Assembly (NCBI GenBank): GCA_039199225.1 | Contig: JBCCSZ010000192.1 | Span: 1-15,269 of the forward strand | DNA: 15,269 nt | Source: JBCCSZ01 sp039199225 | GTDB lineage: Bacteria > Bacteroidota > Bacteroidia > Chitinophagales > Saprospiraceae | Direction of reading: 5' to 3' | Shown here: positions 7,174-14,259 of the stretch, one piece after another | Layout: the number at the start of each line of letters is the position of its first letter | Numbering within the stretch: position 1 is the stretch's first letter | Position numbers and translations under genes: made by a program | Notes under the pieces: generated by a model | What the model was told of the DNA's origin: nothing | Databases searched by the model: none | The model's input: the letters and a program-made list of their open reading frames with translations, nothing else

Positions 7174-7208
7174 GTTAACCACAGAAGCTGTTCGCAGCTT
7201 CCGTTGAC
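7174..7208 (+). promoter_or_regulatory. UUCG-capped stem-loop in the leader of the polysaccharide cluster
   Basis: GAAGCTG (7184-7190) and CAGCTTC (7195-7201) form a 7-bp stem closed by the stable loop TTCG. Below an internal loop, GTTAAC (7174-7179) pairs with GTTGAC (7203-7208), including one G-U pair. The structure sits 53 bases before the start codon of the receiver gene. A T-rich stretch starts only about 17 bases later, so it is not a canonical terminator; an attenuation or RNA-stability role is possible. Confidence 0.45.
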
Positions 7209-7261
7209 CGGCTTAGAATGCAGTTATTGTTTTTGTAGTAAACTTTTTAAGGCAAAGTAGC

Positions 7262-7654
7262 ATGAAAAAGAAGTCCGTACTCATCATCGACGATCACGAG
7301 GGCCTGCGCAAAATCATTGGCCGATTCCTCAGCAAGCAATATGCTGTAACCACCCAACCGGATGGACTGAGCGCGCTGGCCTGGATGCACCAGGGAAATG
7401 TACCCAACCTCATCATCCTCGATATGAATATGCCCGGATTGACCGGCTTCGACTTTCTGTCTAACCTGCGCAGCAGTGGCTTCTTCAGGAGTATTCCCGT
7501 TGTGGTCGTTTCCGCCGAAGAGGAGCCTCAACTGATTGATGACTGTAAGAAATTGAAGATTCAAAAATACCTGACCAAACCGTTCAACCCTCTCCAACTC
7601 AACGACCTAATAGATTCAATACTACTACCAAACAAACACTTAAACACAATTTAG
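7262..7654 (+). CDS. Stand-alone response regulator receiver protein
   Basis: A 130-residue single-domain receiver (CheY-like fold) with all the conserved residues: acidic pair D10/D11, phosphoacceptor D54 in the context ILDMNMPG, switch residue S84 (VVVVSAE) and K106 followed by Pro (LTKPF). No output domain follows, so it must act by protein contact or phosphorelay. The ATG is preceded by AAGG ten bases upstream. It opens a rightward cluster and is only 34 bases from a sugar phosphotransferase that itself carries a degenerate receiver-like domain, which suggests that it controls polysaccharide synthesis, perhaps by direct contact. No histidine kinase is in the window. Confidence 0.93.
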   Translation: MKKKSVLIIDDHEGLRKIIGRFLSKQYAVTTQPDGLSALAWMHQGNVPNLIILDMNMPGLTGFDFLSNLRSSGFFRSIPVVVVSAEEEPQLIDDCKKLKIQKYLTKPFNPLQLNDLIDSILLPNKHLNTI

Positions 7655-7688
7655 CCCTGTTTGCACCTGGCTACAAAACAACACAACT

Positions 7689-8786
7689 ATGAATGAGGTC
7701 TACACTCTGAGGCAAACCAACACCAAGACTTTTCTTGTTGTAGGTTTTGAGAACAACTTTATCGACCTAATCGCACCTCCGCCGGGCAGAGAAACTGATT
7801 TTCTCTACTTCGAGCGGATCAACAGTTCTTTCAGTGCTTTCAATTGGCTGCAGAGTTCACTCGACAAGGGAACTGCTCTGCCACATGCCATCATTGTGAA
7901 GTATGAATTCCTAGTACAAGATCAATTTTTATTTCTCGACTCTGTCTATCAGAATGAGGGCTTGCGCCAATTGCCTTTCATTGTCATCGGCGATAGGGAT
8001 TGTAAGCCAGATATGGCTGCTTTGATCCAAAAGGGGGTCGACGATTATTTTCCTGGTTTTGTCAGAAGCCTTGACCTACAGAATCGCATCAACTTTCTAC
8101 GCAGATATAAAAAAGATATTCTCGCTAAGAAATTGCCTGAGCGGGCAGAGGATTTGGAATTTCACATTCCACTCGGTAAGCGTTTGTTCGACATCGTCTT
8201 TGCTTCCGTTATGATCCTGCTGCTTTCTCCCATTATGATTTTTATTGCCCTGGCAGTAAAATTGGGCTCCAAAGGTCCAATCATTTACAAATCCAAAAGG
8301 GTAGGGGCTGGCTACAAAGTGTTCCACTTCCTGAAGTTCCGCTCTATGTGCCAGGATGCCGATGCTAAATTGAACAACTTCAAACACCTCAATCACTATA
8401 GTAGTACGGAGGATAAGAACGAAAATGCCTTTTTTAAGCTCAAAAACGATCCCCGAATTACAAAGATTGGTAGGGTGATTCGCAAAACGAGCTTGGATGA
8501 ACTACCGCAGCTTTTCAACGTGCTGAGAGGAGAAATGTCCATCGTCGGAAATCGGCCATTGCCTTTGTATGAGGCCGAAAAGATGACAACCGACCAATGG
8601 GTCAAGCGCTTCTGGGCGCCAGCTGGTATGACCGGCCTATGGCAAACCTGCGGCAAGGGTAAAGACAACCTGACAGTGGATGAACGGGTCGGCCTCGACA
8701 TCAAATACGCAGAGGAGTATTCTATGTTGGTCGATGCTCGGATCATCGTCAAAACACCTTTCGCAATGATTCAAAAAGAATCCTGA
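7689..8786 (+). CDS. Polyprenyl-phosphate sugar phosphotransferase with N-terminal degenerate receiver-like domain
   Basis: A 365-residue membrane protein. Residues 153-365 are the bacterial sugar transferase domain: GKRLFDIV and a membrane segment (about 158-191), FRSM (217-220), the catalytic pair D260/E261 in TSLDELPQL, then GEMSIVGNRP (usual form VGPRP; Asn278 replaces Pro) and TGLWQ near 315. This family moves a sugar-1-phosphate from a nucleotide sugar to undecaprenyl phosphate, the first step of exopolysaccharide or O-antigen repeat synthesis. Residues 13-145 follow receiver-fold rhythm (FLVVG, HAIIVKYE, LPFIVIGD, GVDDYFPG), but the phosphoacceptor Asp is replaced near K71/Y72 and the KP motif near the end is missing, so it should not be phosphorylated. 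It probably cooperates with the receiver encoded just upstream. Confidence 0.92.
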   Translation: MNEVYTLRQTNTKTFLVVGFENNFIDLIAPPPGRETDFLYFERINSSFSAFNWLQSSLDKGTALPHAIIVKYEFLVQDQFLFLDSVYQNEGLRQLPFIVIGDRDCKPDMAALIQKGVDDYFPGFVRSLDLQNRINFLRRYKKDILAKKLPERAEDLEFHIPLGKRLFDIVFASVMILLLSPIMIFIALAVKLGSKGPIIYKSKRVGAGYKVFHFLKFRSMCQDADAKLNNFKHLNHYSSTEDKNENAFFKLKNDPRITKIGRVIRKTSLDELPQLFNVLRGEMSIVGNRPLPLYEAEKMTTDQWVKRFWAPAGMTGLWQTCGKGKDNLTVDERVGLDIKYAEEYSMLVDARIIVKTPFAMIQKES

Positions 8787-8857
8787 TAAACACAAAAACA
8801 CATCCTACACACTGGCTGCGGCCAACCCACTACCTCCCAAAAATTTGATCGATGTAT

Positions 8858-8881
8858 GGCTTGGAAATTTATTTCCAAGCC
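8858..8881. repeat. Perfect 11-bp inverted repeat before the GT2 gene
   Basis: GGCTTGGAAAT (8858-8868) and ATTTCCAAGCC (8871-8881) are exact reverse complements around TT. As RNA this is a 10-bp stem with a four-base loop, 25 bases before the preferred ATG at 8907. No T run follows on either strand, so a terminator is unlikely; an operator or an RNA element that limits or protects the downstream message is possible. TACTTTTG at 8896-8903 resembles a -7 element. Confidence 0.55.
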
Positions 8882-8906
8882 TTGCGATAAAGCACTACTT
8901 TTGAAC

Positions 8907-9878
8907 ATGCTCACAGAGAAACGACCCTTGGTCTCAATCATCTCGGTTAATTACAACCAATTGGCAGTGACCTGCGAAATGCTGGATTCCCTGTTTAGCC
9001 TGGACTTTCAAGACTTTGAAGTGCTACTGGTCGATAATGCTTCCAAGGAAAATCCGGCCGCTCACATCGCTCGACATTATCCGCAAGTTCGCTTCATCAG
9101 AAGTGAAGACAACCTAGGATTTGCCGGTGGCAACAACCTGGCCATCGAAGCTGCACGAGGAGAATACTTCTTTTTTGTCAACAACGACACCCTGCTGACC
9201 AATGGTCTGATGGAACATTTACTAGCTGCCTTTGATACCATACCAAAACTGGGCGTCGTCAGCCCGCTCATCTGCTATTATCTGCCAGATCGCCCCGACG
9301 GTGATCTCATCCAATATGCCGGTGCCACGCCCGTACACGGCCTCACTGCCCGCAATACCATCATCGGTGAGCAAGTACCAGACCAGGGCCAATACACCCA
9401 ACTGCAACCTACAGCTTATGCTCACGGAGCAGCCATGATGATTCCGCGTAGGGTCATCCAAGAGGTGGGGCCGATGCCAGCCTATTTCTTTTTGTATTAC
9501 GAAGAACTGGATTGGTGCGAGCAAATTCGCAATGCAGGCTTTGAAATCTACCTGGAACCCAATGCTAAAATATATCATAAGGAGTCAGTTTCCGTGGGTC
9601 AGTTGAGTACGCTGAAAACCTATTACCTGACGCGCAATCGGATTCTGTTCATGCGTCGAAACCGCTCGGCTGGCCAGCAAATGGCGTTCTTCCTATTTTT
9701 GCTTTTCTGCACCCTGCCAAAATGGGGGCTGACTTATTTACTCAAAGGGCAAACCGCTCATTTGTCTGCTTTTTTGAAAGGCATCGGCTGGAATCTTCAA
9801 AACCCGGCTTTTCCGGCAGCAGAATTTCCGGCAAGCAAATTGAATTCTTTATATTCCCCATCAGAATCAAAGCTTTAA
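8907..9878 (+). CDS. Family 2 glycosyltransferase (rhamnosyltransferase-like)
   Basis: A 323-residue GT2 enzyme. SIISVNYNQ (10-18), VDNAS (42-46), the loop NLGFAGGNN (69-77) and the metal-binding NND (92-94) are typical of the WbbL/RfbF-like subgroup, many of which transfer rhamnose; the sugar here is not proven. EELDW (199-203) supplies the likely catalytic acid region, and a His (214) follows in YHKESVS. A hydrophobic patch (about 249-265) may attach it to the membrane. The frame is open to an ATG at 8856, but that extension runs through a perfect stem-loop and has no family resemblance, so 8907 is preferred. It should extend the lipid-linked oligosaccharide begun by the upstream phosphotransferase. 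The next gene starts 20 bases later. Confidence 0.92.
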   Translation: MLTEKRPLVSIISVNYNQLAVTCEMLDSLFSLDFQDFEVLLVDNASKENPAAHIARHYPQVRFIRSEDNLGFAGGNNLAIEAARGEYFFFVNNDTLLTNGLMEHLLAAFDTIPKLGVVSPLICYYLPDRPDGDLIQYAGATPVHGLTARNTIIGEQVPDQGQYTQLQPTAYAHGAAMMIPRRVIQEVGPMPAYFFLYYEELDWCEQIRNAGFEIYLEPNAKIYHKESVSVGQLSTLKTYYLTRNRILFMRRNRSAGQQMAFFLFLLFCTLPKWGLTYLLKGQTAHLSAFLKGIGWNLQNPAFPAAEFPASKLNSLYSPSESKL

Positions 9879-9898
9879 TCCCTTAAACACACAACACC

Positions 9899-11143
9899 AT
9901 GCTGATTCTACAATGGATATATCTGACAATAGTGGCCGTCCTGGCGCTCTTCTTATTGCTGCCTTTTCTGACGGTTCTTTTTTCCCGTTTTTGTAGAGAA
10001 AACATCCAGCGAGAAGGAACAGCAGAGAAACCCCACCGATCCTACGATTTTGCTTGCATCATCACCGCATATAAAAATGTCGACATCACCCGCCCACTGG
10101 TCGAGTCCCTGCTTCGCCAATCTCATAAAAACTATCTCATCTATTTGGTTGCCGATGAGTGTGACGTGTCAGGCTGGGATTTGGAAAACGAACGCTTGGT
10201 GTTGCTCAATCCCAATCCGCCACTACGCCTGAAGGCTAAATCCATTATACACGCCATTGAGAGCTTTCACCGATCACACGAATACTGTGTCGTTTTCGAT
10301 GCAGACAACTTGGCTCATCCGGATTTTCTCAAGGAGATTAACATCTACGTCAACAATGGCTACCGAACGGTCCAAGGACAGCGCACGGCTAAAAATTTAG
10401 ATACGGTTTATGCCTGTGCAGATTCTACCGGCGAGTTTTTCAAAAACTATGTCGAGCGCTATGCGCCCTATCTGCTCGGGACGTCTGCCGTTATTTCCGG
10501 CTCTGGAATGGCGGTCGAAACAGCGCTTTACAAGAGCTATCTCAACAGCCCGGAGATACAGCAGGGCAAAGAGAAATGGAAGAAGATGTTGCAGGAGGAT
10601 AAGATTCTTCAAAACTTCTTGCTACATCAGAACGAACGCATCAGCTACGCTTGGAATGCCATTGTATACGATGAAAAAGTGACCACTGCAGATCAGGTCG
10701 AAACCCAGCGCAGCCGTTGGTTGTACTCTTACTTTCAAAATCTACCAAATTCTTCCGGTATTCTTTTCAAGGGCCTGAGCCGTTTTAGCTTCAATCAGTT
10801 TTACTTTGGAATGATTACCATCGCGCCGCCGCTTTTTATCTTATTGGGCTTGTCGGTGGTGACTGCCGTCCTCGGCTTATTCATCCAGCCTTGGGCCAGT
10901 GTGGCTTTGATCGTTGCCATGGGGATGTTCAGCCTGACCATTTTGTGGACGCTTTATTTGTCAAAAGTACCCAAGGAAATTTGGACGGCGCTTGGTGGAC
11001 TTCCGCTTTTTGTATGGAAACAAGCCACCGCTCTGGTCAAAATGCGCAATCCCAATAAGAACTTTAAGCATACAGAACACAATAGGAAGTATTCCATAGA
11101 GGAGGTGATGAATACGGGCGGACAAAGCAACGAAAAGTCTTGA
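9899..11143 (+). CDS. Membrane-bound family 2 glycosyltransferase of the processive type
   Basis: A 414-residue GT2 enzyme. An N-terminal membrane segment (about 5-28) leads into the catalytic domain with ITAYKN (55-60), DAD (124-126) for metal and nucleotide sugar binding, GSGM (191-194) near the acceptor site, ED (223-224) as likely catalytic base, and QRSRW (260-264), a full (Q/R)xxRW motif as in hyaluronan and cellulose synthases. Two C-terminal membrane segments follow (about 300-325 and 334-356). Presence of that motif fits polymerising enzymes, but many single-sugar transferases also keep it, so processivity is not proven. It lies in the middle of the glycan cluster, 20 bases after the previous transferase and 44 before the methyltransferase. 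Confidence 0.9.
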   Translation: MLILQWIYLTIVAVLALFLLLPFLTVLFSRFCRENIQREGTAEKPHRSYDFACIITAYKNVDITRPLVESLLRQSHKNYLIYLVADECDVSGWDLENERLVLLNPNPPLRLKAKSIIHAIESFHRSHEYCVVFDADNLAHPDFLKEINIYVNNGYRTVQGQRTAKNLDTVYACADSTGEFFKNYVERYAPYLLGTSAVISGSGMAVETALYKSYLNSPEIQQGKEKWKKMLQEDKILQNFLLHQNERISYAWNAIVYDEKVTTADQVETQRSRWLYSYFQNLPNSSGILFKGLSRFSFNQFYFGMITIAPPLFILLGLSVVTAVLGLFIQPWASVALIVAMGMFSLTILWTLYLSKVPKEIWTALGGLPLFVWKQATALVKMRNPNKNFKHTEHNRKYSIEEVMNTGGQSNEKS

Positions 11144-11187
11144 CAACTCTGTAGATACTCCAAGGCAAATCCCTACTTTTATACCTT

Positions 11188-11955
11188 ATGAAAAATGTGC
11201 TTAAAAATATGATTCAAGGGGTATTGGACCCTCGCTCTAAAGCATACTTATATCTCTATTATCGCCTGTATAAGAAAGAAAGCTTTCCTTCCGTTGGCCA
11301 TTTGCTGAATGTCTATGGAAGAGCTCGCTCCGAAGTCAGTTTCCTACAAATTGGCGCCAATGAGGGCTCGACGGAAGACCCTCTGTATCCACACATTCGA
11401 CTGCGCAACTGGAAGGGCATTCTAGTGGAGCCTTTGGCGGAGGAGTTCAAGCTGTTGAAGCACAACTATCAGAACAATCCCGGATTGATTTTCGAGAATG
11501 TCGCCATTGCAGACAGGGAAGAGTCGCGTACTTTGTATACCATTGACAAAACCACTGGTGAGGTGCCGTTTTGGGTCAGTAAGTTGAGTAGTTTCGATCC
11601 GTCCATTCCCCAGCAGGTCAAGCAGTCTTTCCCCAATGCAGTTGTCATCGAAAAGCAAGTTCCTTGTACAACCATTGAAAATCTTTTGAATAAGCACAAT
11701 CTCGGCAATTTGCAAGTATTGGTCATCGATGCGGAAGGCTATGATTTTGAAATCATCAAAACGGTCAATTGGGACAATGTCCAGCCGGAATTGGTGATTT
11801 TTGAACATCGACACCTTTCGGAAGCAGACCAGCAGTCTTGCCAACAGCTTTTCCGCAACTTGGGATATGAAATTTACTGCGCCGATTTTGATACGGTAGT
11901 CTTTAAGGATGAAGCCTTGCGGAAGGTCTACCTCGATCACCTCTTGCCGTCATGA
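11188..11955 (+). CDS. FkbM family S-adenosylmethionine-dependent methyltransferase
   Basis: A 255-residue Rossmann-fold methyltransferase. FLQIGANEGS (52-61) is the AdoMet-binding glycine motif, VEPL (80-83) the ribose-binding acidic strand, and VLVIDAEGYDFEII (167-180) the characteristic FkbM segment; IFEHRHL follows near 204-210. FkbM-type enzymes O-methylate sugars or small molecules, and in surface glycan clusters they are taken to methylate glycan residues. The stop overlaps the next start (ATGA at 11952-11955), so translation is probably coupled to the SGNH gene. The acceptor cannot be read from sequence. Confidence 0.92.
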   Translation: MKNVLKNMIQGVLDPRSKAYLYLYYRLYKKESFPSVGHLLNVYGRARSEVSFLQIGANEGSTEDPLYPHIRLRNWKGILVEPLAEEFKLLKHNYQNNPGLIFENVAIADREESRTLYTIDKTTGEVPFWVSKLSSFDPSIPQQVKQSFPNAVVIEKQVPCTTIENLLNKHNLGNLQVLVIDAEGYDFEIIKTVNWDNVQPELVIFEHRHLSEADQQSCQQLFRNLGYEIYCADFDTVVFKDEALRKVYLDHLLPS

Positions 11956-12689
11956 GCAAAAAAATCCTGATTTTTTCCCTTCTAGCCAATGGCTTTCTAA
12001 TTCTGGCTTTCTTTTTTCTTATACAGAAACTGGGTGGCTTTCGATATGTGCTTTTTAAGGCAAAGCATCGGGGAGTCGCTGGCGTCTACGAACACAAAAA
12101 GAACATGTACGAATTGTTACCCATAGGTCCAAAAGACATCGTTTTTGTCGGTAATAGCATTACGGAACAATGCGACTGGGCAGAATTGCTGGGCCGGTCA
12201 GATGTCCGAAATCGAGGGATTGCGGGCGATGTGACCGCCGGTCTGCTCGATCGCCTGGACCCCATCCTGGAAGGGCGCCCAAGGCAGTTGTTTTTAATGA
12301 TTGGCATCAACGATTTGATCAGTCATGGACCGGAATATATTTTGAGCAACTATCAAAAGATCGTCGATCGCATCCGAGCTACTTCGCCCAACACCCAACT
12401 GCTGCTGCAAAGTATCCTGCCGGTCAACAATGACGTTCGTCCATCCGGCATTTCCAACCAAACCATCCGCCAACTCAATACGGCCATCGCTCAAATAGCG
12501 TCGGATGCTGGTTTGGCATATGTTGATTTGCATGGACAAATGGTGGACAAGGAGGGGCGTCTCAAAGCACAATTTACCCGCGATGGCATTCATATTAATG
12601 GCGAAGCGTATCTGATTTGGAAAAATTCCGTATTACCGCTTATCGAATCGCCATTGGCACCAGAAACTGAACCGGAGAATGATATTTAA
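11952..12689 (+). CDS. Membrane-anchored SGNH/GDSL-family hydrolase or acyl esterase
   Basis: A 245-residue protein with one N-terminal hydrophobic segment (about 5-25), which likely places the enzymatic part in the periplasm. All four SGNH blocks are present: Ser69 in VGNSITE, Gly89 in RNRGIAGD, Asn120 in GINDL, and the Asp211/His214 pair in DGIHIN. It resembles lipolytic and acetyl esterase members such as the platelet-activating-factor acetylhydrolase-like group. In a glycan cluster it could remove or transfer acyl groups on the polysaccharide. It overlaps the preceding methyltransferase by four bases and the following MBOAT gene by eleven, indicating one transcript. Confidence 0.9.
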   Translation: MSKKILIFSLLANGFLILAFFFLIQKLGGFRYVLFKAKHRGVAGVYEHKKNMYELLPIGPKDIVFVGNSITEQCDWAELLGRSDVRNRGIAGDVTAGLLDRLDPILEGRPRQLFLMIGINDLISHGPEYILSNYQKIVDRIRATSPNTQLLLQSILPVNNDVRPSGISNQTIRQLNTAIAQIASDAGLAYVDLHGQMVDKEGRLKAQFTRDGIHINGEAYLIWKNSVLPLIESPLAPETEPENDI

Positions 12690-14247
12690 CAGCTTACCTT
12701 TTTTTGTTTTCATCGGTATTTTTCTGCCGCTCTACTTTAGCCTCAAGGGCAAAGCTCGGCTGTTGCTGTGCCTGGCCGGAAGCTATTTTTTCTACGGTTG
12801 GTGGGACTGGCGCTTTCTGAGCTTGATCGTCATTTCAACCATGATCGACTTTTTGGTCGGCCTGCAATTGGATAAAACAGAGGAGGCGCCCAAGCGAAAG
12901 CAACTGCTGATACTCAGCATGATTGTCAATCTGGGGTTTTTGGGCTTTTTCAAGTATTTCAACTTCTTCAGTGATTCCTTCCAGAATATGCTGACCTCCT
13001 TTGGGGTAGAAGCCAATTGGCATACTTTAAACATCATCCTGCCCGTAGGTATTTCTTTCTACACCTTCCAGTCGATGAGCTATACCATCGATGTATACTA
13101 CCGCAAGATTGCAGTCGAAAAAGATTTGATTCGATTTTCAACCTTTATCTCGTTCTTTCCTCAATTGGTGGCTGGTCCCATTGTTCGAGCCAGTGATTTT
13201 TTACCGCAATTCCAAAAGGACCGCTCCTTTCACTGGGATCGATTCATTGCCGGAACAGGCCAGGTTTTATGGGGCTTTTTCAAAAAGGTAGCGGTGGCAG
13301 ATTCCCTGGCGCCATTTGTCGACCAATGCTTTGCAGCGCCTGGCGGATTTTCCTCTCTGCACCTAATCATCGGCATCATCTTTTATTCCTTCCAGATATA
13401 TTGCGACTTTTCGGGTTATTCGGACATCGCCATTGGCTTGGCCAGAATCATGGGCTTTGATTTTCCCGATAACTTCCGAACGCCTTATTTCTCCAAAAAC
13501 TTCAGTGAATTCTGGACGCGCTGGCACATTTCACTATCCAGCTGGCTGCGCGACTATCTATACATTCCCCTCGGAGGGAACCGCAGTGGTAGCTTTGGCT
13601 CGGTCTTTTTCACCTCCTTGTTTTTAGTCATCTCCATATTTTTTACTGGCTGGTATTGGTTGGCGGGCATCTATGCCCTGTTGGTGCCATTGGCCATCTG
13701 GTACATCCGTCGCAGTCAAACCAATGCCCAGACGGCCTTTACTTACATGAACTTGATGATTACGATGTTGTTGGGAGGGCTGTGGCATGGCGCCAGCTGG
13801 GCCTTCATCGTTTGGGGATTTTTGCATGGCTTCTATCTGGTGGTCCAACGACTGGCCGGCCCCCTTTGGAATCGATTGCTAGATACACTGAGAGTACCCG
13901 TCTTGGTCCAAAACCTCATTGCCATTGGGATGGTTTATTTCTTTACCTGCTTGGCCTGGATATATTTTCGCGCACCCGATTTTGACATTGCCAGCCAATA
14001 CATTCAAGGAATTACGGCCTTGCAAGGCATGAGTTTTAGCACCGTTGTCAATAAGTTTTGGGTATTGAAGGGCGTCCTATTGATTGCTATGTTGGTTGGG
14101 GTAGAGTGGTTGGATTTGAAATGGCAATGGTACAAGGTGGTTTTGCGGAGCCCAGCATTTCGGGTGGTCTCTTTTGCCATTTTGCTGTGGCTGATCGCCT
14201 TTTTTGGAACCTTTGGGACCAACTCATTTATTTACTTTCAATTTTAA
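12679..14247 (+). CDS. MBOAT-family membrane O-acyltransferase (AlgI/PatA-like)
   Basis: A 522-residue multi-pass membrane protein of the MBOAT family, which moves acyl (often acetyl) groups across the membrane for O-acylation of polysaccharides. Family landmarks appear in order: SYFFYGWWDW (35-44), FFKYFNFF (90-97), LPVGISFYTFQ (121-131), PQLVAGPIVR (161-170), YCDFSGYSDIAIG (241-253), FWTRWHISLSSWLRDY with His283, YIPLGGNR, and GGLWHGASW with the essential His370. Between PLGGNR and TYMNLMITM there are about 48 extra residues (about 305-352) with two hydrophobic stretches, where the usual family members have a short loop. The start overlaps the upstream SGNH gene. The acyl group and acceptor are not visible from sequence. 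Confidence 0.93.
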   Translation: MIFNSLPFFVFIGIFLPLYFSLKGKARLLLCLAGSYFFYGWWDWRFLSLIVISTMIDFLVGLQLDKTEEAPKRKQLLILSMIVNLGFLGFFKYFNFFSDSFQNMLTSFGVEANWHTLNIILPVGISFYTFQSMSYTIDVYYRKIAVEKDLIRFSTFISFFPQLVAGPIVRASDFLPQFQKDRSFHWDRFIAGTGQVLWGFFKKVAVADSLAPFVDQCFAAPGGFSSLHLIIGIIFYSFQIYCDFSGYSDIAIGLARIMGFDFPDNFRTPYFSKNFSEFWTRWHISLSSWLRDYLYIPLGGNRSGSFGSVFFTSLFLVISIFFTGWYWLAGIYALLVPLAIWYIRRSQTNAQTAFTYMNLMITMLLGGLWHGASWAFIVWGFLHGFYLVVQRLAGPLWNRLLDTLRVPVLVQNLIAIGMVYFFTCLAWIYFRAPDFDIASQYIQGITALQGMSFSTVVNKFWVLKGVLLIAMLVGVEWLDLKWQWYKVVLRSPAFRVVSFAILLWLIAFFGTFGTNSFIYFQF

Positions 14248-14259
14248 TCTTCGTCCATT

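Larger units (their letters stand above)
6271..7261. other. Long divergent intergenic region
   Basis: Nearly 1 kb without a convincing gene on either strand, AT-rich, lying between the leftward glycosyltransferase and the rightward polysaccharide cluster. It contains one good rightward promoter (6891-6922), a lone TATCTTTG at 6462, inverted repeats at 6299-6316 and 6591-6627, and a stem-loop at 7174-7208. A six-codon ORF (MKKFCI, 6941-6961) begins shortly after the predicted transcription start. I found no clear leftward promoter for the glycosyltransferase. Confidence 0.7.

Noticed and set aside
8856..8906. Upstream start at 8856 for the rhamnosyltransferase-like gene
   Set aside because: The extra 17 codons consist mostly of a perfect inverted repeat and do not resemble the family N-terminus, which fits the ATG at 8907.
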